From: Flavobacterium sp.
GTDB taxonomy: Bacteria; Bacteroidota; Bacteroidia; Flavobacteriales; Flavobacteriaceae
NCBI RefSeq assembly: GCF_027484205.1
Contig: NZ_JAIXUB010000009.1
Coordinates: 62,001-126,000, forward strand
Length of the DNA: 64,000 nucleotides
Reading direction: 5' to 3'
Part shown: piece by piece, positions 1 to 7,218 of the stretch
Position numbering within the stretch: position 1 is the stretch's first letter
How the letters are laid out: each line of letters starts with the position of its first letter
Program-made: the position numbers and the translations under genes
The notes under the pieces: generated by a model
Seen by the model: the letters and a program-made list of their open reading frames with translations, nothing else
Database searches by the model: none
What the model was told of the DNA's origin: nothing

Positions 1-429
1 TTTAATTATCCTTATGCACTTTCTATTCATGATTTTGAACCTATAACTGGACGCATTCATCAACCACCACCAGTTCATCAAACTTTTGAGACAAAAGCAT
101 TCGTAGTTTGCTCATTTGTTCCAAGACTTTACGATTATCACCCATTAGCAATTCCAGCGCCATACAATCATAGTAATATAGATTCTGACGAAGTTTTGTA
201 TTATGTTGATGGTGATTTTATGAGTAGGAATGATATTAAACAAGGAAATATTTCGCTTCATCCTGCAGGAATTCCGCATGGTCCACATCCTGGCGCAGCC
301 GAAAGAAGTATCGGGAAAAAAGAAACACTTGAGTTAGCAGTAATGGTAGATACTTTTAAACCTTTAATGGTAACTGAGGAAGCTATGAAAATTGCAGATA
401 ACAACTATTTTCAATCTTGGTTAGAATAA
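1..429 (+). CDS. hmgA: Homogentisate 1,2-dioxygenase, C-terminal part (5' end outside window)
   Basis: Frame 1 is open from base 1 to the TAA at 427-429; the tracked ORF at 196 is only an internal Met. The 142 visible residues carry the iron-binding part of the family: a YNHSN...DEV stretch supplies the first His and the Glu, and HPAGIPHGPHPGA supplies the second His. The enzyme opens the ring of homogentisate to maleylacetoacetate in tyrosine and phenylalanine breakdown, in the cytoplasm. The next gene begins 3 nt after the stop and hppD, the preceding pathway step, follows it, so these three look like one operon. The N-terminal two thirds are not visible. Confidence 0.93.
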   Translation, partial: FNYPYALSIHDFEPITGRIHQPPPVHQTFETKAFVVCSFVPRLYDYHPLAIPAPYNHSNIDSDEVLYYVDGDFMSRNDIKQGNISLHPAGIPHGPHPGAAERSIGKKETLELAVMVDTFKPLMVTEEAMKIADNNYFQSWLE

Positions 430-432
430 CTT

Positions 433-885
433 ATGATAATAAAAAGTAAACTCTCTGCCGATCCGTTGGCTTTGATATTAGGTATAATAAGTTTGGTAAT
501 AATTCTTTTTGGGTGTTGTTGTGGAATTTTAGCAGTAGTTTCTTTAATATTAAGCATTATTGGATTAGTTTCTGCAAGTAATAGTTTGAAAGAATATTAT
601 TCAAATCCTGAGGTATATTCCCTTCAAAGTAAACAAAATGTATATGCAGCTAAGATAATTTGTATTATCGGTACAATAATTAGCGCGCTCTTTATTTTAG
701 CTTTTGCATTTGTGTTTTTTATTTATCAAATAAGCATATCTGACGTATTTAAAGAAAAAATTGAAGAAATAAATAATAGAAAAGTAAACGATTCATTGTT
801 TTATAATGAATCAATAAATGAATATAATACTAATGATTCCATTTACAAAGATTCAACTTATGTTGATACAGTAAGTTGGAAATAA
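433..885 (+). CDS. CCC-motif small membrane protein
   Basis: This 150-residue protein has a long hydrophobic N-terminal segment (about residues 11-48) interrupted by a Cys-Cys-Cys-Gly motif and a second hydrophobic segment at about 70-100. A polar tail follows, rich in Asn, Asp, Ser and Tyr. It matches the pattern of the CCC-motif membrane proteins common in flavobacteria, whose function is unknown. It starts 3 nt after hmgA and ends 10 nt before hppD, so it should be co-transcribed with both. No catalytic motif is visible, and a role in tyrosine catabolism cannot be read from the sequence. The three adjacent cysteines could bind metal or be lipidated; that is speculation. Confidence 0.8.
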   Translation: MIIKSKLSADPLALILGIISLVIILFGCCCGILAVVSLILSIIGLVSASNSLKEYYSNPEVYSLQSKQNVYAAKIICIIGTIISALFILAFAFVFFIYQISISDVFKEKIEEINNRKVNDSLFYNESINEYNTNDSIYKDSTYVDTVSWK

Positions 886-895
886 ATTAATAATT

Positions 896-2056
896 ATGGC
901 AAAAGATGTAAAATCCGTTGATTACGGACTAGAAAAAATATTTAGTGGAGCAAAAGATTTCCTTCCACTATTAGGAACAGATTATGTTGAATTTTACGTA
1001 GGAAACGCAAAACAATCAGCACATTATTACAAAACAGCTTTCGGTTTTCAATCTCATGCTTATAGAGGTTTAGAAACAGGTTCAAAAGATTCAGTAAGCT
1101 ATGTTTTGAAACAAGACAAAATACGTTTAGTTTTAACAACACCGTTAAATAGTAGTTCGCCAATTAATGATCATTTGCGTAAACATGGTGATGGCGTAAA
1201 AGTAATAGCTCTTTGGGTAGAAGACGCGAAATCTGCTTGGGAAGAAACTACTAAACGCGGTGCAAAATCATTTATGGAACCTACGGTTGAAAAAGACGAA
1301 CATGGAGAAGTAGTTCGTTCAGGAATTTATACATATGGAGAAACGGTTCACATATTTGTAGAAAGAAAAAATTATAATGGAGCGTTTTTACCAGGTTTTG
1401 TTGAATGGAAATCAGAGTATAATCCAGAACCATTAGGGTTAAAATATGTGGATCACATGGTAGGAAATGTGGGTTGGGGACAAATGAATCAATGGGTAAA
1501 ATGGTATGAAGACGTTATGGGATTTGAAAATTTCCTTTCGTTTGATGATACTCAAATTCATACAGAATATTCTGCTTTAATGAGTAAAGTAATGAGTAAT
1601 GGAAATGGAAGGATTAAATTCCCAATTAACGAACCAGCAAAAGGAAACAAAAAATCACAAATTGAAGAATATTTAGATTTTTACGAAGATTCTGGTGTGC
1701 AGCATCTTGCTGTTGCAACAGATGATATTATAAAAACCGTTGCTGGATTAAAAGCTCGCGGAGTTGAATTTCTTCCACCACCACCACAAGCTTACTATGA
1801 TGATATTCCAAATAGATTAGGCGTTCACAAAGATATGATGAAAGAAGACATTAAAGAATTACAAAAACTTTCCATTTTGGTTGATGCTGATGAAGACGGT
1901 TATCTTTTACAAATATTCACAAAACCAGTTGAAGATCGACCAACATTATTTTTTGAAATAATTCAAAGAATGGGTGCAACAGGATTTGGAGCTGGTAATT
2001 TTAAAGCACTTTTTGAGTCAATAGAAAGAGAACAAGCTTTGAGAGGAACGTTATAA
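896..2056 (+). CDS. hppD: 4-hydroxyphenylpyruvate dioxygenase
   Basis: HPPD converts 4-hydroxyphenylpyruvate to homogentisate, the substrate of the hmgA product at the window start. The protein has 386 residues and two vicinal-oxygen-chelate domains. The expected Fe(II) ligands are visible as His187 (VDHMVGNV), His270 (GVQHLAVATDD) and Glu354 (FFEIIQR). The C-terminal GFGAGNFKALFESIE segment is typical of the family. The ATG at 896 gives a normal N-terminus. It is the last gene of the hmgA-CCC-hppD run and is followed by about 300 bp without a gene. Confidence 0.96.
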   Translation: MAKDVKSVDYGLEKIFSGAKDFLPLLGTDYVEFYVGNAKQSAHYYKTAFGFQSHAYRGLETGSKDSVSYVLKQDKIRLVLTTPLNSSSPINDHLRKHGDGVKVIALWVEDAKSAWEETTKRGAKSFMEPTVEKDEHGEVVRSGIYTYGETVHIFVERKNYNGAFLPGFVEWKSEYNPEPLGLKYVDHMVGNVGWGQMNQWVKWYEDVMGFENFLSFDDTQIHTEYSALMSKVMSNGNGRIKFPINEPAKGNKKSQIEEYLDFYEDSGVQHLAVATDDIIKTVAGLKARGVEFLPPPPQAYYDDIPNRLGVHKDMMKEDIKELQKLSILVDADEDGYLLQIFTKPVEDRPTLFFEIIQRMGATGFGAGNFKALFESIEREQALRGTL

Positions 2057-2141
2057 AAGTTAAAGTTTATTAAACAATCATCAAATTACAACGTTATAGT
2101 AGTGTTGTTTTTGACAAATAAATGTTAAAGTTTGTTTTTTG

Positions 2142-2173
2142 TTGAGAATAATTCAAAAAGCGTTATATATTTG
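2142..2173 (+). promoter_or_regulatory. Bacteroidota-type promoter for a short orphan transcript
   Basis: A TTG at 2142-2144 lies 21 nt before a perfect TAnnTTTG box (TATATTTG, 2166-2173). Transcription would start near 2180. No ATG-started ORF follows before the terminator at 2261-2292. Confidence 0.55.
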
Positions 2174-2179
2174 CACTCA

Positions 2180-2292
2180 CAAAACGAAAGGGAGTGGTTT
2201 CCTGATTAGTTTTATATAAGTTTTTCATAATTTATAGTTTTTTGGTTGGTTAATAGCATAAAAACTCCGTCAATATTTGACGGAGTTTTTTT
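2180..2292 (+). ncRNA. Candidate small RNA between hppD and DUF3108 gene
   Basis: About 113 nt lie between a well-formed promoter and a strong intrinsic terminator, and the interval contains no ATG. The downstream gene appears to have its own promoter (2276-2307), so this unit need not be its leader. It could instead be the hppD 3' UTR plus terminator, or an attenuated leader. No known RNA family was recognised. Confidence 0.4.
2261..2292 (+). terminator. Intrinsic terminator
   Basis: AACTCCGTCAA pairs with TTGACGGAGTT around a 2-3 nt loop and is followed by seven T. The upstream A-run makes it potentially bidirectional. It ends the candidate small RNA, and hppD read-through if there is any. 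Confidence 0.85.
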
Positions 2293-2307
2293 GTTTTAAT
2301 ACATTTG
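2276..2307 (+). promoter_or_regulatory. Promoter for DUF3108-kynA, overlapping the upstream terminator
   Basis: TTTG at 2276-2279 lies exactly 20 nt before TACATTTG (2300-2307), which matches TAnnTTTG. The -33 element sits inside the descending arm of the terminator hairpin. The predicted start is near 2314, giving a leader of about 40 nt before the ATG at 2355. Confidence 0.55.
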
Positions 2308-2354
2308 GAACAAAAATTGTATTACAGTATAAAAATCGATTAAATTATTTAAAA

Positions 2355-3131
2355 ATGAAAAAGATTATTCTGGTTGCTTTACTTTTTATAACTGTAAGTT
2401 TCGATACTCAAAAACAACCAGCATTTGACGTTGGCGAATGGTTCAAGTTTAGAATTCATTATGGACTTGTAACAGCAGGTTATGCAACTGTAGAAGTTAA
2501 AGAAGCTGTTAGAAACAATAAAAAAGTTTTTCATGCCGTTGGAAAAGGTTATACAACAGGCATGACAAAATTCTTCTTTAAAGTTGATGATACTTATGAG
2601 TCTTATTTTGATAAAGTTACAGGAAAACCATTTCAGTTTGTGAGAAAAATTGACGAAGGTGGTTATACAAAAAATCAAGAAGGTTTTTTTAATCAAGATA
2701 AAAATACTATCTTAGTAAAAGATTATAAAAAGAAAACAGAAAAAACATTTACAACATCAGAAAATGTTCAAGATATTCTTTCAACGTTCTATTATTTAAG
2801 AAATCATCCTAATGTTGATAAATTAAAAGTTGGTGAATCAATAGCAATTGATATGTTTTTTGATGATGAATCAACAAAATTTAAATTAAAATTCATTGGT
2901 AGAGAAGATGTAAAATCTAAATTTGGTACAGTTTCTTGTATGATTTTTAGACCTCTTGTTCAATCAGGAAGAGTTTTTAAAGAAGAAGAAAGTGTTACAG
3001 TTTGGATAACTGACGATGAAAACAAATTGCCAATAAGAATCAAAGCAAGTTTAGCTGTTGGTTCACTAAAAGCAGATTTAGAATCTTTTAAAGGATTAAA
3101 CAATCCATTCATGGTAAAATCAAAAAAATGA
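2355..3131 (+). CDS. DUF3108 domain-containing exported protein
   Basis: The ATG at 2355 is preferred to the tracked start at 2277, because it begins directly with a signal peptide (MKKIILVALLFITVSF) and the upstream codons lie within terminator and promoter sequence. The remaining residues match the DUF3108 pattern: FDVGEWFKFRIHYG near the start and a VTVWITDDENKLPIRIK segment near the end. The family is probably a periplasmic or outer-membrane-associated beta-rich protein of unknown function. Its stop overlaps the start of the next gene in ATGA, which implies translational coupling to the dioxygenase. Mature length is about 240 residues. Confidence 0.85.
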   Translation: MKKIILVALLFITVSFDTQKQPAFDVGEWFKFRIHYGLVTAGYATVEVKEAVRNNKKVFHAVGKGYTTGMTKFFFKVDDTYESYFDKVTGKPFQFVRKIDEGGYTKNQEGFFNQDKNTILVKDYKKKTEKTFTTSENVQDILSTFYYLRNHPNVDKLKVGESIAIDMFFDDESTKFKLKFIGREDVKSKFGTVSCMIFRPLVQSGRVFKEEESVTVWITDDENKLPIRIKASLAVGSLKADLESFKGLNNPFMVKSKK

Positions 3132-4042
3132 GTCAAGAAACAAATTCTATAATTAAAGAATTAGATAAAAAATTTGATGCAATAAATCAAAATACAAATA
3201 CACATTTAGAAGGCTTGCTTTGGGCAAAACCAATAACCTACTGGGATTATATTCAAACAGATGCATTGTTAAATCTTCAAACGCAACGAACAACTTTGCC
3301 TGATGAAATGGTTTTTGTTATGTACCATCAAGTTAACGAATTGTTGTTTAAAATGATTCTTTGGGAAATTAAACAAGTTTGTCATTGCGAAAAACCAGAA
3401 ACTAAGTTTTTCACAGAAAGATTGACCCGAATTTCTCGTTATTTTGATATGCTAACAACTTCATTCGATATCATGGGAGATGGAATGGAAATTGAGCAAT
3501 ACATGAAATTTCGAAACACACTTACTCCTGCAAGTGGTTTTCAATCAGCTCAATACCGCATGATTGAGTTCTCTTCTACAGATTTAATTAACTTAATCGA
3601 TTATCGTTTTAGAGCAACAATTGATAGAAATACTCCTTATTCGCATGCTTTTGAGCATTTGTATTGGCAAGCAGCAGGAAAAGACCATGCAACAGGAAAA
3701 AAATCGTATTTAATTCTTGAATTTGAAAGAAAATATAAAGATGAGTTTTTACGTTATATGGAAGAATATAACACCATTAATATTTGGCAAAAATTCAAAC
3801 AATTGCCTGAGAATGACCAAAAAAATTCTGATTTAGTTGCTGCAATGCGTCACTATGATAAAACAGTAAACATCACTTGGGTTATGGGACATTTGAATGC
3901 TGCAAGAAAATATATTGGAGATGGAGATGCGACAGGTGGAAGTGATTGGAAAAAATACATGCATCCAAAATACCAAAGAAGAATATTTTTTCCCGAACTT
4001 TGGAGTGAAGACGAATTAAAAAGTTGGGGAGAAGATTGTTAA
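3128..4042 (+). CDS. kynA: Tryptophan 2,3-dioxygenase family protein
   Basis: This 304-residue haem dioxygenase-type protein has the conserved N-terminal WDYIQTDALLNLQ helix, the MYHQVNELLFKM segment, FQSAQYRMIE (substrate-binding Arg region) and HLNAARKYIG, where the His should be the proximal haem ligand. The C-terminal ATGGSDW loop corresponds to the TGGSxG loop of the family. It would oxidise L-tryptophan to N-formylkynurenine in the cytoplasm. No kynureninase or formamidase gene is in the window. It overlaps the DUF3108 gene by 4 nt. Family placement is firm; the exact substrate is inferred. Confidence 0.9.
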   Translation: MSQETNSIIKELDKKFDAINQNTNTHLEGLLWAKPITYWDYIQTDALLNLQTQRTTLPDEMVFVMYHQVNELLFKMILWEIKQVCHCEKPETKFFTERLTRISRYFDMLTTSFDIMGDGMEIEQYMKFRNTLTPASGFQSAQYRMIEFSSTDLINLIDYRFRATIDRNTPYSHAFEHLYWQAAGKDHATGKKSYLILEFERKYKDEFLRYMEEYNTINIWQKFKQLPENDQKNSDLVAAMRHYDKTVNITWVMGHLNAARKYIGDGDATGGSDWKKYMHPKYQRRIFFPELWSEDELKSWGEDC

Positions 4043-4054
4043 AATAAATCACTA

Positions 4055-5278
4055 TTGAAAAAAATAGCAATTATTTTATTGGTTCTACTATCACTATATT
4101 CTTGTAAAAATCAACAGGAAGAGTATGTTATTGAAGATATTGAACCCTACAAACCAATAGTAGATTTTGGTTTCAAATATGATGATTTTAATGTTCATTA
4201 TGATACTATTGGACATCAAGATACATTTGAAAGAATTCTAAAAAAACAAAATCTTAATGGTAAAAAAGCTTCAGAAATTATAAAAATTGTCAAAGATTCT
4301 TTCCCAACACAAGTACGATTTAAAAGACCTTATGTTTGTCTTCGTTCTAAAGACAAATACAATAAACTTCAATATTTAATTTATCAACCTAATAGATTAG
4401 ACTATTATTTAATTGATTTAACCGACTCAATAGTTGGTTTCAAAAAAGCACGACCACTTACATACAAGATAAAAACAATTGCAGGAAAATTAAGTGGTTC
4501 ACTCGCGGCAACACTAAGGAATCAAAAAATTGACGCTTCATTATCAAAAAAATTAATGAAAGTTTATGCTTGGTCTATCGATTTTTTCCGACTCAAAAAA
4601 GGTGATAAATTTGCAATTTCTTTTACAGAAAGATATATAAACGATACACTCTATGATGGTGTTGATAGTTTAAGAGCTTCTTTTTTTGAATATAAAGGAG
4701 AAAAAATTTATGCTTTTCCATACCAAATAAATAATAATAGTAAAGTAGATTATTACAACGAGGAAGGAAAAGCTTTAAAGAACTATTTTCTTAAAGCACC
4801 ATTAAAATTTATTAATATAACTTCAAGATATTCTAAAAATCGTTTTCATCCAGTGCAATTAAAATGGAAACCTCACAAAGGAACTGATTATGCTGCGCCT
4901 ACTGGCACACCAATTATGGCAACAGCAACAGGAATAGTTGAAATGGCAGGTTATACCGCTGGAAATGGTAATTTTGTTAAAATTAAACACGACAAAACTT
5001 ATTCTACTCAATACCTTCATATGTCTAAAATTCTTGTAAAGCGAGGTCAACATGTTAAACAAGGAGATGTTATTGGAAAAGTTGGAAGTACAGGTTTAGC
5101 TTCTGGACCACATGTATGTTATCGTTTTTGGAAAAATGGTGTTGAGGTTGATGCTCTCAAATTAAAACTTCCAAATTCTCAACCCATGGAAAGTAGAGAT
5201 TTGCCAAGATTTAAAGAACAGATTCGTCCATTAAAAAGAGAATTAGATAGTATTGCCGAAATTGAGTTTGGAAAATAA
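4055..5278 (+). CDS. M23 family (LytM-type) peptidase lipoprotein
   Basis: The gene starts with TTG 12 nt after kynA, and the first residues form a lipoprotein signal (KKIAIILLVLLSLYSC). The C-terminal half is an M23 metallopeptidase domain with HxxxD (His274, Asp278), YLHMS (His322) and GPHVCYRFW. In canonical LytM enzymes the last motif is HxH and its second His binds zinc; here that position is Cys355. M23 enzymes cut peptidoglycan cross-links or regulate amidases. The position suggests co-transcription with DUF3108-kynA. Whether the Cys keeps zinc binding is unknown, but the other ligands are intact and the fold is not truncated. Confidence 0.88.
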   Translation: MKKIAIILLVLLSLYSCKNQQEEYVIEDIEPYKPIVDFGFKYDDFNVHYDTIGHQDTFERILKKQNLNGKKASEIIKIVKDSFPTQVRFKRPYVCLRSKDKYNKLQYLIYQPNRLDYYLIDLTDSIVGFKKARPLTYKIKTIAGKLSGSLAATLRNQKIDASLSKKLMKVYAWSIDFFRLKKGDKFAISFTERYINDTLYDGVDSLRASFFEYKGEKIYAFPYQINNNSKVDYYNEEGKALKNYFLKAPLKFINITSRYSKNRFHPVQLKWKPHKGTDYAAPTGTPIMATATGIVEMAGYTAGNGNFVKIKHDKTYSTQYLHMSKILVKRGQHVKQGDVIGKVGSTGLASGPHVCYRFWKNGVEVDALKLKLPNSQPMESRDLPRFKEQIRPLKRELDSIAEIEFGK

Positions 5279-5358
5279 TTTTTTCCAACTACAACGTTTT
5301 CATAGATTTTTGGGCTCCAAAATTTGATTAGACATAGTTTTATCTGTAATCTTTTAGT

Positions 5359-5366
5359 TAATTTTG
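5359..5366 (+). promoter_or_regulatory. Putative -7 box for pgi
   Basis: TAATTTTG matches TAnnTTTG and lies 18 nt before the pgi ATG. No well-spaced TTTG element is seen upstream, so this is a weak call. Confidence 0.35.
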
Positions 5367-5384
5367 TGCATCAAAAATTTAAAG

Positions 5385-7034
5385 ATGGCACTTCAAAGTA
5401 CAAATCCTACTTCTACTTCTGTTTGGCAGAAATTACAGAATCATTTTTCTAAAATGCAAAACAATTCTATTAAAGAAATGTTTGAAAATGATGCTACAAG
5501 AGCTGAAAAATTTCACATCAAATGGAACGATTTTTTAGTAGATTATTCTAAAAACAATATCAATAAAGAAACAATTGATTTACTTTTAGAATTAACTAAG
5601 GAAGTAAATTTAAAAGACGCTATTGCAAAATATTTTCAAGGTGATTTGATTAATCAAACAGAGAATCGTGCAGTTCTTCACACCGCATTGCGTTCAAAAG
5701 AAAATCAAACAATTTTAGTTGATGGCAAAAACGTAATGCCTGAAGTTTTTGATGTAAAAAGAAAAATAAAATTATTTTCAAATGAAGTAATTTCAGGAGA
5801 AAGAAAAGGTTTTACAGGGAAAACATTTACCGATATAGTAAATATTGGAATTGGAGGTTCTGATTTAGGTCCAGCAATGGTAGTTGAAGCTTTACAATAT
5901 TATAAAAATCATTTAAACCTCCATTTTGTCTCTAATGTTGATGGCGACCATGTAAATGAAGTTATAAAAAAATTAAATCCCGAAACTACTCTTTTTGTAA
6001 TTGTTTCAAAAACATTTACTACACAAGAAACATTAACAAATTCTGAAACGATAAGAACATGGTTTTTAAAATCAGCTAAACAAGAAGATGTTGCAAAACA
6101 CTTTGTTGCAGTTTCGACAAATATTCAAAAAGTAACCGAATTTGGAATTGATTCTAATAATATTTTTCCAATGTGGGATTGGGTTGGAGGACGATTTTCA
6201 CTTTGGTCAGCTGTTGGATTGTCAATAAGTTTAGCCGTTGGATTTGATAATTTTGACAATTTATTAAAAGGAGCAAATGAAATGGATGAACATTTTAATG
6301 AAGCAACTTTTGATAAAAATATTCCTGTTATTTTAGCACTTTTAAGTATTTGGTATAACAATTTTTTTGGTGCAGAAAGTGAAGCATTAATTCCATATAC
6401 TCAATATTTACAAAAGTTAGCACCATATTTACAACAAGGAATTATGGAAAGTAATGGAAAAAGCGTTGGACGAGATGGGAAAACTGTAAACTATCAAACG
6501 GGAACAATCATTTGGGGTGAACCTGGAACAAATTCACAACACGCATTTTTTCAATTAATTCATCAAGGAACGAAATTAATTCCAACCGATTTCATTGGGT
6601 TTGTAAAACCATTGTATGGTAACGAAGACCACCATAATAAATTAATGTCAAACTATTTTGCACAAACTGAGGCATTGTTAAACGGAAAAACTGCTGAACA
6701 AGTAAAGTCTGAATTTGAACAACAAGTAATTTCAACTGAAAAAGCTAATTATTTATTACCATTTAAAGTTTTTACAGGAAACAAACCCACAAACACCATT
6801 TTAATTGACAAGTTAACTCCTCAGTCTTTAGGTTCTTTAATCGCTTTGTATGAGCATAAAATATTTGTTCAAGGAATTATTTGGAATATATTTAGTTATG
6901 ATCAATGGGGTGTTGAATTAGGTAAACAACTTGCAAATTCAATTTTAGAAGAAATAAATACGTCTGAAGTCAATAAACATGATAGTTCAACATCTTTCTT
7001 GCTAAAATATTTTTTAGATAAAAAGCTTGGTTAA
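5385..7034 (+). CDS. pgi: Glucose-6-phosphate isomerase
   Basis: Pgi interconverts glucose 6-phosphate and fructose 6-phosphate in glycolysis and gluconeogenesis. From the ATG at 5385 (MALQSTNP) the product is 549 residues, the same length as the E. coli enzyme; the tracked start at 5364 adds seven unlikely residues. Conserved blocks are all present: [38 protein letters not shown] and [18 protein letters not shown], including the catalytic Glu and His regions. The gene stands alone, with a putative promoter before it and a hairpin after it. Confidence 0.97.
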   Translation: MALQSTNPTSTSVWQKLQNHFSKMQNNSIKEMFENDATRAEKFHIKWNDFLVDYSKNNINKETIDLLLELTKEVNLKDAIAKYFQGDLINQTENRAVLHTALRSKENQTILVDGKNVMPEVFDVKRKIKLFSNEVISGERKGFTGKTFTDIVNIGIGGSDLGPAMVVEALQYYKNHLNLHFVSNVDGDHVNEVIKKLNPETTLFVIVSKTFTTQETLTNSETIRTWFLKSAKQEDVAKHFVAVSTNIQKVTEFGIDSNNIFPMWDWVGGRFSLWSAVGLSISLAVGFDNFDNLLKGANEMDEHFNEATFDKNIPVILALLSIWYNNFFGAESEALIPYTQYLQKLAPYLQQGIMESNGKSVGRDGKTVNYQTGTIIWGEPGTNSQHAFFQLIHQGTKLIPTDFIGFVKPLYGNEDHHNKLMSNYFAQTEALLNGKTAEQVKSEFEQQVISTEKANYLLPFKVFTGNKPTNTILIDKLTPQSLGSLIALYEHKIFVQGIIWNIFSYDQWGVELGKQLANSILEEINTSEVNKHDSSTSFLLKYFLDKKLG

Positions 7035-7051
7035 CATTAATTTTTTGTAAA

Positions 7052-7083
7052 ATTACTACAAAATAATTGTTTTTTGTAGTAAT
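7052..7083 (+). terminator. Perfect 12-bp hairpin after pgi
   Basis: ATTACTACAAAA pairs perfectly with TTTTGTAGTAAT around an 8-nt loop. The T-run after it is poor (AATTT), so it may be a weak terminator or a protein-binding site rather than a classical terminator. Confidence 0.45.
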
Positions 7084-7218
7084 AATTTAATTAAACTGTT
7101 AAATCAAGTATTTTGAATGTGAAATATTCAATAAATCTTCATTTGTTAACATTCTCTTAACATTGTTTTGTATTAAAAGTTAGAGTTTTGCAAAAAATAT
7201 AACTCAAAACAAAACAAC

